From Pseudomonas wenzhouensis (GTDB lineage: Bacteria > Pseudomonadota > Gammaproteobacteria > Pseudomonadales > Pseudomonadaceae): DNA of 64,000 nt. The position numbers were made by a program, and so were the translations under genes. The DNA is taken from positions 3,782,001 to 3,846,000 of the forward strand of contig NZ_CP072610.1 of NCBI RefSeq assembly GCF_021029445.1, in the 5' to 3' direction. This document shows, one piece after another, positions 45,466 to 53,180 of this stretch (positions within the stretch are counted from its first letter, which is position 1; each line of letters starts with the position of its first letter). The notes under the pieces are model-generated. The model had not been told where the DNA came from. It did no database searches and worked only from the letters and a program-made list of their open reading frames with translations.

Positions 45466-45480
45466 GTTCGATAATCGAAC
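45466..45480. promoter_or_regulatory. PcaR/IclR-type operator box upstream of quiC1
   Basis: GTTCGATAATCGAAC, a 15-bp palindrome matching 14 of 15 positions of the P. putida PcaR box. It lies 166 bp before the quiC1 start in the 184-bp gap behind the DMT transporter gene. Confidence 0.65.
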
Positions 45481-45484
45481 ATCT

Positions 45485-46369
45485 TCATTTGCGTGACTGT
45501 CGCCGACTCTGCCAGGCCGCCGCAAAGCCACTGCAACAGATGATGAAGATGCCGATCAGCGCCGTGCTATCGGGCGTGTGCTGGAACACCAGCAAACCCA
45601 ACAGACCGGCGAAGACGATCTGCACATAACCGAACGGTGCCAGCAAAGCCGGAGCAGCATGCCGAAAGGCATGGGTCAGCAGTAGGTGCGCCGCCATGCC
45701 AAAGCCGCCCAGCGCCAGCATCATCAGGCCATGGGTGACGCTTGGAATCTGCCAGAAGAACGGCACCAGCAGGCTCATCACCAGGGTGTTGACCAGACCG
45801 GCAAAGAAGTTGCTGGTGGTCGCGCTATCCACTTCACTCAGCCGCCGGGTGAGTATCTGGTAAAAGCTGAAGCACAGTGCGGCGCTCAACGGCAGCAATA
45901 CCGCCGGCGTAAACAGGCTGCCGCCGGGATGGACGATGATCAGCACCCCGACGAAACCGACGACCACCGCCGCCCACTGGCCCGCGCTGACGCGCTCACC
46001 GAGCAGTGGCACCGAGAGTGCCGTCACCAGCAGTGGCGCGAGAAAGATCACCGAGGTTGCTTCGGCCAGTGGCATGTACATCAGTCCGGCAGTGAACAGC
46101 AGGCTGACGCCCAGCAGACTCAGCGCCCGCAGTATCTGCAGGCCAGGACGTTTGGTGCGCAACACGCGCAGGCCGGATTGCGGCAGGAAGATGCCGGCCA
46201 TCAACAGGGTGTGCACCAGGTAGCGCGCCCAGACGATGAGGATGATCGGGTAGAAACCCGACAGGTACTTGGACATGGCATCGTGACTGGCGAACAGGAA
46301 GGTCGCCAGCACCATCAGGCCGATCCCCTTGAGCGGGTGATTGATGCCGGATAGCGGTTTGGAGCTCAT
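45485..46369 (-). CDS. DMT-superfamily (EamA) transporter
   Basis: 294 residues from the ATG at 46369 (MSSKPLSGIN), with about ten membrane helices in two EamA repeats: GLMVLATFLFASHDAMSKYL and LPLSAALCFSFYQILTRRL. Drug/metabolite transporter family; direction and substrate unknown. Third gene of a leftward group behind the Gfo/Idh and TIM-barrel genes, separated by 127 bp, so it may export or import an alicyclic or sugar-acid intermediate (inference). Confidence 0.85.
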   Translation of the reverse strand: MSSKPLSGINHPLKGIGLMVLATFLFASHDAMSKYLSGFYPIILIVWARYLVHTLLMAGIFLPQSGLRVLRTKRPGLQILRALSLLGVSLLFTAGLMYMPLAEATSVIFLAPLLVTALSVPLLGERVSAGQWAAVVVGFVGVLIIVHPGGSLFTPAVLLPLSAALCFSFYQILTRRLSEVDSATTSNFFAGLVNTLVMSLLVPFFWQIPSVTHGLMMLALGGFGMAAHLLLTHAFRHAAPALLAPFGYVQIVFAGLLGLLVFQHTPDSTALIGIFIICCSGFAAAWQSRRQSRK

Positions 46370-46496
46370 GAGGTACTCGGCATGCGGCAAGCCGCGAAAC
46401 CATAGATAGGTAGCTAAATATACAGGTCTCCCTATCCTGCCGCCTATGACCCGCATGACGGTATTTGACCCGCGGATGAAGGGCGGCATCAAGGAG

Positions 46497-47312
46497 CTAC
46501 AAGCGCCCCAGTAGTCGCAGGGTCTTGTCCATGGCCATCTGCGCCCGCTCCAGCGCGCTGACGCCCTGTTCGAGCAGCTGACGCGTAGGTATTTCCAGGC
46601 TCAGGGTAATGTTCGACGGCAGAGCACGCAGCAGACCGAGCAAGTCGCTATCGCCATCACCGGGGAAACGTCGTTCGTTGCGCGCCTGGCGCAAGATCTC
46701 GTCCATGTCGTCCGGGCACGGACCGTTAACGTCGCACAGTTGAGCGTAACGCATGCGTGCAGCCGGCACCTGCACCAAGTCCGTCAGGCTCGAGCCCGAG
46801 CGATCGAAGTGGAAGGCATCGACCAGGATACAGCCGTTGGGCCGGTTGGCCGCATCGACGATGCGCTTGGCCTGGGTCAGGTCGCGCGCGTTGGTCCAGG
46901 GCATGAATTCTAGGTGCGGGAACAAACCAAATGGCGCAGCCAGGTCACAGACTGCTGCGAAGTTCTCGGTCAGACGCGCTTCGTCTGGGTCATTGCCGGC
47001 GATCAGCACGTCTGTAGCACCAAACTCAGCACCTACGTCGAAAATGGCTTCGAAGTCGCTGACCTGGGTATCGGGCTTCAGACGCAGAATCTCGATATCC
47101 GCCACCTTGATCCCGGTATCGCGCAGGCGCTTGAGCGTCTGCGCACGCAATCCAGCATCAGCCATCAACGGAAAGTGGTGCTCCTCGGCCGTGGCCGGCA
47201 CCAGGCGCAGGCCCACATGGCTATAGCCAGTGCGCGCAGCGACATCGACCATTTCCGGCGGTGACACTTCGAGGACAGTGAGGGCTGCTAGGGATAGGAT
47301 ACGTTCGCTCAT
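46497..47312 (-). CDS. TIM-barrel sugar phosphate isomerase/epimerase-like protein
   Basis: 271 residues from the ATG at 47312 (MSERILSLAA). AP-endonuclease-2/xylose-isomerase-like TIM barrel: HVGLRLVPATAEEHHFPL, FPHLEFMPWTNARDL with a metal-ligand Glu, GCILVDAFHFDRSG with Asp and His, and LSLEIPTRQLLEQG with a final Glu. The metal set is intact. Fourteen bases after a Gfo/Idh gene, a pairing typical of cyclitol or oxo-sugar catabolism. It could also be a second 3-dehydroshikimate dehydratase-like enzyme. Substrate unknown. Confidence 0.83.
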   Translation of the reverse strand: MSERILSLAALTVLEVSPPEMVDVAARTGYSHVGLRLVPATAEEHHFPLMADAGLRAQTLKRLRDTGIKVADIEILRLKPDTQVSDFEAIFDVGAEFGATDVLIAGNDPDEARLTENFAAVCDLAAPFGLFPHLEFMPWTNARDLTQAKRIVDAANRPNGCILVDAFHFDRSGSSLTDLVQVPAARMRYAQLCDVNGPCPDDMDEILRQARNERRFPGDGDSDLLGLLRALPSNITLSLEIPTRQLLEQGVSALERAQMAMDKTLRLLGRL

Positions 47313-47325
47313 GATGAGTCTCTGC

Positions 47326-48375
47326 TCAGAGGGTTTCAGGGGTGATGGCCTGGCGGTGTTCCGCTGCCTGACGAATGGCCTCGACCAGCGCCAGGGTACG
47401 CCCGGCATCGGCAGCGCTGACCAGCGGTTGCGCCCGGCCACGGACAACCTCGACGAAATGCAGCAGCTGGCGACGCAAGGCTTCATCGGCATCGAAACCC
47501 TCCTGCACCTGCTGCAGCGGCTGCTGCCAGCCGGCTCCAGGCTCGGCGTAGTGCCAGTGCCTGAGCTGCGGAACGCTCAGGGCTCCGCGTGTGCCGGCGA
47601 GCAGGTAACAGGGCTGATCGGCCTGGCGTGGGTAGACCGGGTTCTCGCCCGAGGTCAGCTCCCAACTCCAGGGCGCGGCGCTGGCGTCAGAGCCGGTAAG
47701 GCTGCCCAGCGCACCACTCTCGAACTGCAACAGCACCACCGCGCAGTCCTCGTTGGCAAAGCCACGCACGCCATTGCTGGTGATGGCTTGCACCTGACGC
47801 ACCTCGCCGCACAGGTGCCGCAGCAGATCGAGGTCATGGATCAGGTTGGTCAGCAACATGCCGGCACCAGCCTCGCGGCGCCAGGCAATGTCGTAATAGC
47901 TGTCGGGCTTTTGCACCTGCCACAACGCGGTCACCGTGGTCAGCCGTCCCAGCGTGCCCTGCTCGATCAGCTCGCGGGCACGGGCGACCAGCGGATTGTG
48001 CCGGCGATGATGACCGACCAGCACCGGTACGCCCGTGCGCTCGCTGGCCGATACCAGCTCGCGCACTTCATCCAGGTGCACGCCCACCGGTTTTTCCAGC
48101 AACACCGGCACACCGGCGGCTATGCACTCAAGCGCAGTGCTGACATGCAGGGCGTTGGGGTTGGCGACGATCACTGCTTCAGGCTGCACCTGCGCCAGCA
48201 TCTGCCGATGATCGGCGAAACAGGGCACGTTGCATCCAGCGGCGAATTCGCCTGCCTGCGGGCCTGGGTCGGCGATGGCACACAGCTGCACTTGAGCCAG
48301 ATGCTGCAGGTACTGACAGTGCTGGCGACCCATGACGCCAGCGCCGATCAAGGCAATACGCAGGGGAACGGTCAC
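47326..48375 (-). CDS. Gfo/Idh/MocA-family NAD(P)-dependent oxidoreductase
   Basis: 349 residues, with a GTG start at 48375 preceded by GAGAGGG. N-terminal Rossmann motif IALIGAGVMGRQHCQYLQ, then the EKPVG motif (LLEKPVGVHLDEV) that carries the catalytic Lys, and LIHDLDLLRHLCGEV in the substrate domain. Members oxidise ring hydroxyls of cyclitols or sugars. First gene of the group with the TIM barrel and DMT transporter. A GGAACTAAGTTC-type palindrome lies about 70 bp upstream. Confidence 0.88.
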   Translation of the reverse strand: MTVPLRIALIGAGVMGRQHCQYLQHLAQVQLCAIADPGPQAGEFAAGCNVPCFADHRQMLAQVQPEAVIVANPNALHVSTALECIAAGVPVLLEKPVGVHLDEVRELVSASERTGVPVLVGHHRRHNPLVARARELIEQGTLGRLTTVTALWQVQKPDSYYDIAWRREAGAGMLLTNLIHDLDLLRHLCGEVRQVQAITSNGVRGFANEDCAVVLLQFESGALGSLTGSDASAAPWSWELTSGENPVYPRQADQPCYLLAGTRGALSVPQLRHWHYAEPGAGWQQPLQQVQEGFDADEALRRQLLHFVEVVRGRAQPLVSAADAGRTLALVEAIRQAAEHRQAITPETL

Positions 48376-48443
48376 TCGGAAGCCCTCTCATTGTCTTCTT
48401 GTATGGCGGCGCCGAACGCATCAGGCGCAAACCTTTTTAATAT

Positions 48444-48460
48444 TTAGAACTTAGTTCCAA
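48444..48460. promoter_or_regulatory. GGAACTAAGTTC palindrome upstream of the Gfo/Idh gene
   Basis: On the minus strand TTGGAACTAAGTTCTAA, 70 bp before the Gfo/Idh start. A close match (GGAACCAAGTTCC) lies upstream of the flavoprotein gene at 56705, so one regulator, perhaps the neighbouring IclR protein, could serve both. The 290-bp gap holding it has no gene that I can support. Confidence 0.5.
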
Positions 48461-48665
48461 AATTTACGCAAGCCGAAATGCAGCGCATGGCGCAGGCATC
48501 GACGCATGATTGCCTGTGAGGGCTGTGCGCATCACGTTTACAGGAGCACTCGCGGATCTGGGATCAGACCTGCGGATTACCAGCAGGCGCGGCGCTGCAG
48601 CGACGCTTGTTGAGTCGCGGCTGAGACCTGCGCGAAACGAGTTGGGCGTGTCGCTTGCTATGTGT

Positions 48666-49442
48666 TCAGGCAAACAACTCGGAGGCTGGGCTGGCGGCGG
48701 AGAGTTCGCTGGCGGCGGCCAGCAACTCTGGCGCCAGTTGCTCGATTCGCGCCAGCGGCAGACGCGCACTGGGCCCGGCAATGCTCAGTACACCGATCAC
48801 CCGGTCTTCGACAGGGTGACGCACCACGGCCGCCAACGCTGCGGTGCCAATCGATGAACTCTCCATGACCCAGGCATAGCCTTGCTGACGCGCCAGAACC
48901 AGGCGTTGCAGCAGCGCCTGCTCATTGCGCGGCGCATTGGGGCCGAAGTCGGCGGGATCGGCAACACCCTGCCGGGCAACCAGCGCCAGGGCCTCGGTAT
49001 CGCTCATGCTGGCCAACCAGGCATGCCCGGAGGCAGTGTAAAACAGCGGTGCGTCACGCCCCATATCAGGGTCGTAGCGCAGACCGGAGCGCGCCCCCTG
49101 GCTCTTGGCGATCCAGGTTTGACGCTCGCCTTCGATCACGCCCAGACGCACCAGCTCGCCACTGCGTTCGGCCAGGCCATCGAGAATCGGCTGCACCACG
49201 TCTGCGCCACTGTTGGCCAGGTAGCGGAAGCCCAGCGCCACCAGTTTGGTGGACAGCCGATAACGGCTGGTCAACGCATCCTGGCGTACGTAGCCCAGGC
49301 GCATCAGCTCGGCAAGCATGCGATGCGTGGCGCTCTTGGGAATACCCAGCTCATCGGCCAGCGCCTGCATCTGCACGCCGCGGGCATCACGCGTAAGGCT
49401 TTCGAGAAGACTAAGCGCACGTTCGATCTGACTGCCGGCCAT
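48666..49442 (-). CDS. IclR-family regulator (second)
   Basis: 258 residues from the ATG at 49442 (MAGSQIERAL). HTH (about 5-60): RALSLLESLTRDARGVQMQALADELGIPKSATHRMLAELMRLGYV. Effector domain with GERQTWIAKSQGARSGLRYDPDMG and LFYTASGHAWLAS, then GYAWVMESSSIGTAALAAVVRHP. Not of the PcaR subgroup by eye. It lies between the Gfo/Idh operon and the divergent tct operon, so it may control either. Confidence 0.88.
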   Translation of the reverse strand: MAGSQIERALSLLESLTRDARGVQMQALADELGIPKSATHRMLAELMRLGYVRQDALTSRYRLSTKLVALGFRYLANSGADVVQPILDGLAERSGELVRLGVIEGERQTWIAKSQGARSGLRYDPDMGRDAPLFYTASGHAWLASMSDTEALALVARQGVADPADFGPNAPRNEQALLQRLVLARQQGYAWVMESSSIGTAALAAVVRHPVEDRVIGVLSIAGPSARLPLARIEQLAPELLAAASELSAASPASELFA

Positions 49443-49567
49443 AAGAGCGTCCTGGAAAATTTGCGCCGATTCTAAGAGACAAGTACGTGGCGATGCGAGT
49501 CGAGCGCACACCTGGCTCTGGATGCACGGACGCGGACGCGCGATACTGCCAACGCAACGCGTAATGT

Positions 49568-49581
49568 ACTAACCAGTTCGT
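49568..49581. promoter_or_regulatory. TetR-type palindrome upstream of the tct operon
   Basis: ACTAACCAGTTCGT, identical over 14 bases to the copy upstream of quiC1, 4 bp from an IclR-type box. Confidence 0.6.
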
Positions 49582-49585
49582 TCTT

Positions 49586-49600
49586 GTTCGATTATCGAAC
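49586..49600. promoter_or_regulatory. PcaR/IclR-type operator box upstream of the tct operon
   Basis: GTTCGATTATCGAAC, a near-perfect palindrome that fits the PcaR box. It stands in the 298-bp gap 49443-49740 between the second iclR gene and the tct side; no gene is seen in that gap. Confidence 0.65.
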
Positions 49601-49740
49601 AAAACCCCATTTAGCGAATTGAAATGGCCGGCGTGGTCAGCCCACTATTGTGACCACGCCTGAAAACGAAGTGATCCTCTGCCTGGTGCATCACGCTTCG
49701 CTTGTTTCAGCAGCCAATAAATATAAGAAGGTCAATTGTC

Positions 49741-49950
49741 ATGTCACAGCCCATGCACCTGCGTGTCCCGGCCGCCCATGCCACAGCCAGGGCCATTCCC
49801 CGCCCGGCTACCCGCTCGTTACTCGACGACCGGTCCTCCCTGTCGACGCCAGCCATGCCCGCCCTTGCCCCTGCCCGTCATGACAGAGGCTCACGGCCGC
49901 GCATGATCAGCTCGTGGCTTGCCAGGCTGCTGCGTGCACGCCAAGCCTGA
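49741..49950 (+). CDS. Possible small protein ahead of tctB
   Basis: 69 codons from the ATG at 49741, with AAGAAGG about 9 bases upstream. Rich in Ala, Pro and Arg, with no recognised domain; the C-terminus (MISSWLARLLRARQA) could form a short amphipathic helix. It ends 40 bp before tctB. It may be a real small protein, a leader peptide or chance; only the ribosome-binding site and placement support it. Confidence 0.32.
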   Translation: MSQPMHLRVPAAHATARAIPRPATRSLLDDRSSLSTPAMPALAPARHDRGSRPRMISSWLARLLRARQA

Positions 49951-49990
49951 CTCAGCCCCTTACCCTCCCCCATTCTGTCGGAGCGATAGC

Positions 49991-50461
49991 ATGAACAAGA
50001 CAGACAAGATGCTGGTCGGCGAGCGCACCTTCTGCGCCCTGCTGCTGGTATTCAGCCTGGCGATCTTCTACCTGGCTTACCAGATTTCCGGCTTTTCCTC
50101 GGCCAACTCTCCGGGTGCCTTTCCCATCGGTGTAGCGCTGGTGATGATCCTCTCGGCCGTGAAGATTGCCTTTGAATTGATCGGCAAGGCACGGCCCGAC
50201 TGCAGCGGCTGGCTTGATGCAGCCCGGCAATTTCGTCTTCAGCATTTTCCCAGGCGTACGTTGATCTTCGGCCTGTTGGCCGTGCTCTACCTGGCCGCCA
50301 TCCAGTGGGCCAGCTTCTACATCAGCACCTTCTTTTTCCTGGTACTGGCAATCGTCTACCTGCGCGGCGGCCGTGTGTTGAACGCCGCTGGCGTAGCCGT
50401 ACTGCTGCTGACCGTGATCTACCTGATGTTCACCCTGGCTTTCAGCGTTTACCTGCCATAA
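49991..50461 (+). CDS. tctB: Tripartite tricarboxylate transporter small subunit TctB
   Basis: 156 residues from the ATG at 49991, with GGAG 8 bases upstream. Four membrane helices: about residues 14-32, 46-62, 90-108 and 118-152. The family motif GAFPIGVALVMILSAVKIAF is present. With TctA and TctC it forms a sodium-driven secondary carboxylate importer. 12 bp before tctA. Confidence 0.9.
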   Translation: MNKTDKMLVGERTFCALLLVFSLAIFYLAYQISGFSSANSPGAFPIGVALVMILSAVKIAFELIGKARPDCSGWLDAARQFRLQHFPRRTLIFGLLAVLYLAAIQWASFYISTFFFLVLAIVYLRGGRVLNAAGVAVLLLTVIYLMFTLAFSVYLP

Positions 50462-50473
50462 CGAGGCACCGAG

Positions 50474-51988
50474 ATGAGCGATAACTTTTCCTACCTGCTG
50501 ATGGCCTGGAGCGATCCGCAGCTGCTGATGCTGACGGCGCTGGGTACCTTCGCCGGCATTTATATCGGCGCCATTCCTGGCCTGTCGGTGACCATGGCGG
50601 TGTCCATCCTGGTGTCCTTCACCTTCGCCTGGGACGTCAACGACGCCCTGGCACTGATCGTCGGCATCTTCATTGGTGGCGTGTATGGCGGCTCACGCAG
50701 CGCCATCCTGCTGAATATTCCCGGCGGCCCGTCGTCGGTCGCCACGTCGTTCGATGGTTATCCGCTGGCCCAGCAAGGCGAGGCCGGTCGTGCCATCGGT
50801 CTGAGCACCGTGATGTCGGTGGTGGGCGGCCTGGTGGGCACCATTGTCCTGGCCAGCGCAGCGCCGATGATCGGTGACCTGGCTCTGAAGTTCGCCCCGC
50901 GCGACTACTTCCTGGTCGCAGCCATTGGCCTGCTGCTGGTTGGCAGCCTGGCTGAAGGCTCGCTGGCCAAGGGCATCTTCGCCGCGGCGCTGGGTGCGAT
51001 CATCGGCCTGGTGGGCATGGATCCGGTCACCGCCCAAGGTCGCTTCACTCTCGGCCAGGTCGAACTGATGGGTGGCATCCATTATGTAGTGCTGATGATC
51101 GGCCTGTTCGGTGTCGCCGAAGTCTTCTATCAGTTGCACAACCTGGATGCGCCGGTGAAGCGCCAGGTCGTCGACAAGATCATTCCGTCCTTCGCCATGG
51201 TGCTGAAGTTCCTGCCGCTGTCGATCCGCACCTCGATCATCGGCGTGGTCGTGGGTGTCCTGCCGGGCGTAGGTGGCGACATCGCTGCGCTGATGGCCTA
51301 TGACCATGCCAAGCGCACCGTGAAGAATCCAAGCAAGCCATTCGGCAAGGGCGCCTATGAAGGCCTGGTCGCACCGGAAACCGCCAACAGCGCGGCCGTC
51401 GGCGGCGCCTACGTGCCCATGTTGACCCTGGGCATGCCGGGCGATGCAGTGACCGCAGTGATCATCGGCGCACTGGTGATTCACGGCCTCAACCCCGGCC
51501 CGATGCTGATGGTGGAGAACCCGCACATCTTCTACTTCACCGTCGGCAACCTGCTGCTGGCCAACATCTTCCTGCTGATCTTCGGCCTGATGGGCATCAA
51601 GCTGTTCGCCAAGTTCGTGGAAATGCCCAAGGCCGTGCTGATTCCGCTGATCCTGGTGCTGTGCGTGGTCGGTACCTATTCGATCAACAGCAGCATGACC
51701 GAGGTGTACTGGATGCTCGGCTTCGGCGTACTGGGTTACCTGCTGAAGATCTTCGGTTTCCAGATGGGCCCGATCATCCTCGGTGCCATTCTCGGCCCGC
51801 TGATGGACACCTCGTACCGCCAGGCCATGTCCTCGGCCGGCGATAACCCGGTGGAGCTGCTGCAGGGGCTGGTCACCAGCCCGCTATCGCTCATTCTGAG
51901 CAGTGCCGTGGTGCTGATCCTGCTGGGCAACACGCCGCTACTGAAGAAACTCAAGAACAGGTTCAGCCCGGCTTCGGCGCGCGGCTGA
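50474..51988 (+). CDS. tctA: Tripartite tricarboxylate transporter large permease TctA
   Basis: 504 residues with about twelve membrane helices. Family signatures IGAIPGLSVTMAVSILVSFTF and GVLPGVGGDIAALMAYDHAKR are intact, with GGVYGGSRSAILLNIPGGPSS and the second repeat PMLTLGMPGDAVTAVIIGAL. It imports a carboxylate delivered by a TctC. In the middle of a hydroaromatic island it probably transports quinate, shikimate or a related acid (inference). Confidence 0.95.
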   Translation: MSDNFSYLLMAWSDPQLLMLTALGTFAGIYIGAIPGLSVTMAVSILVSFTFAWDVNDALALIVGIFIGGVYGGSRSAILLNIPGGPSSVATSFDGYPLAQQGEAGRAIGLSTVMSVVGGLVGTIVLASAAPMIGDLALKFAPRDYFLVAAIGLLLVGSLAEGSLAKGIFAAALGAIIGLVGMDPVTAQGRFTLGQVELMGGIHYVVLMIGLFGVAEVFYQLHNLDAPVKRQVVDKIIPSFAMVLKFLPLSIRTSIIGVVVGVLPGVGGDIAALMAYDHAKRTVKNPSKPFGKGAYEGLVAPETANSAAVGGAYVPMLTLGMPGDAVTAVIIGALVIHGLNPGPMLMVENPHIFYFTVGNLLLANIFLLIFGLMGIKLFAKFVEMPKAVLIPLILVLCVVGTYSINSSMTEVYWMLGFGVLGYLLKIFGFQMGPIILGAILGPLMDTSYRQAMSSAGDNPVELLQGLVTSPLSLILSSAVVLILLGNTPLLKKLKNRFSPASARG

Positions 51989-52008
51989 TAGCCGATTTCA
52001 CCAGGCGT

Positions 52009-52026
52009 GCCCCGGCCTACAGGGGC
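52009..52026 (+). promoter_or_regulatory. Leader hairpin of tctC2
   Basis: GCCCC and GGGGC arms around GGCCTACA in the tctA-tctC2 gap. It matches the tctC1 leader hairpin, with a compensatory change of the outer pair. Confidence 0.5.
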
Positions 52027-52030
52027 TCAC

Positions 52031-52038
52031 AACAACAA
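52031..52038 (+). promoter_or_regulatory. Hfq/Crc CA-type motif before tctC2
   Basis: AACAACAA between the leader hairpin and the GGAGAG ribosome-binding site, 18 bases before the ATG at 52057. Confidence 0.6.
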
Positions 52039-52056
52039 CCGATGGAGAGTCTCCAC

Positions 52057-53058
52057 ATGTTCAAATCGCTACTGACTGGCGCCGCTCTCGGACTCAGCGC
52101 CCTCACCATGGCTCTGCCAGCCCACGCCGAATACCCCGAGCGCAGCATCCAGGCGGTCATTCCCTGGGGTGCAGGTGGCGCCACCGACAACGTCATGCGC
52201 AGCCTGACCCCGTACGTGGAGAAGGAATTGGGCGGCAAGTTCATCCTCAACAACCGCCCGGGCGGTACCGCCGTGATCGGCAGTACCTTCGTCAAGACCC
52301 AGCGCCCCGACGGCTACACCGTACTGCTCGGCGCCGAGAACCCGCAGCTGTACAAGGTGCTGAAACTGGCCGACTTCGACTACGCCGACTTCTACCCGGT
52401 CAGCATCATCGGCCAGAACGTGGTGGTGATCGCCGCCAACGCCGACGCGCCGTTCAACAACATGGCCGAACTGATGGCCGCTGCCAAAGCCAACCCGGAC
52501 ACCCTGCGTATGGGCTCCACCGGTGCCGGTGGCCTGCCGAGCACCGTCAGCGCCATGATCAACGCAGTGGACGAGTTGAAAGTGCGTGAAGTGACCTTCG
52601 GCGGCGACGGTCCCGGCATCACTGCACTGATGGGCAACCACATCGACTTCATGCCGCTTAGCCTGGCCGCCGCGCGCGAACTGGTACGCAGTGGCAAGCT
52701 CAAGGCACTGGCCGTGTTCGCCACCGAGGAAACCCCGGAACTGCCGGGCGTGGAGCCGATCACCAAGTCGCTGCCGGCCATTGCCGAGTACCTGCCGTGG
52801 GGGCCGTTCTGGGGCGCTTTCGTGCACAAGGACACCCCGGATGACGTCAAGCAGAAGCTGGTCGATGCCTACGCCAAGGCCATCGCCAACCCCGAGTTCC
52901 AGGGCTTCCTGAAGAATTTCGGCGCACAGAGCCTGAACCTCAGCGGCGCTGAAGCCGAAGAGTTCCTCAAGCGCTGGCAGTCGGTCACCACCTGGTCGAT
53001 GTACAAGGCCAAGGCCATCGAAATGTCCCCGGACTCGGTCGGCATCGCCCAACCCTGA
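52057..53058 (+). CDS. tctC: Tripartite tricarboxylate transporter substrate-binding protein TctC (paralogue 2)
   Basis: 333 residues from the ATG at 52057 (MFKSLLTGAA), with a GGAGAG site 9 bases upstream. Sec signal to LPAHA. Periplasmic Bug fold: YPERSIQAVIPWGAGGATDNVMR, NRPGGTAVIGSTF, IAEYLPWGPFWGAFVHKDTP. It is the binding protein of the complete tctBAC set and close in sequence to paralogue 1. A GC-rich hairpin (53070-53095) follows without a T-run, which may lower expression of the downstream porin. Confidence 0.94.
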   Translation: MFKSLLTGAALGLSALTMALPAHAEYPERSIQAVIPWGAGGATDNVMRSLTPYVEKELGGKFILNNRPGGTAVIGSTFVKTQRPDGYTVLLGAENPQLYKVLKLADFDYADFYPVSIIGQNVVVIAANADAPFNNMAELMAAAKANPDTLRMGSTGAGGLPSTVSAMINAVDELKVREVTFGGDGPGITALMGNHIDFMPLSLAAARELVRSGKLKALAVFATEETPELPGVEPITKSLPAIAEYLPWGPFWGAFVHKDTPDDVKQKLVDAYAKAIANPEFQGFLKNFGAQSLNLSGAEAEEFLKRWQSVTTWSMYKAKAIEMSPDSVGIAQP

Positions 53059-53172
53059 TGCCATGAAACGCCGCCGGTCAGGTTGAACCGGCGGCCCTCT
53101 CCCTCATTTCTGCTGTATCTGCGCACGCGGAGGGATTCGTGCGCCCCGAAGAATCTGTCAACGAAGAGGTAC

Positions 53173-53180
53173 AACAACAA
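53173..53180 (+). promoter_or_regulatory. Hfq/Crc CA-type motif overlapping the porin start
   Basis: AACAACAA whose last base is the A of the porin ATG at 53180, the most direct position for blocking initiation. Confidence 0.6.

Noticed and set aside
48510..48857. A 115-codon plus-strand frame partly in the gap upstream of the Gfo/Idh gene
   Set aside because: It overlaps the end of the second iclR gene in antisense and has no ribosome-binding site or domain.
53070..53095. Hairpin GCCGCCGGT/ACCGGCGGC after tctC2 as a terminator
   Set aside because: No T-run follows, and the porin gene appears to belong with the transporter; at most an attenuator.
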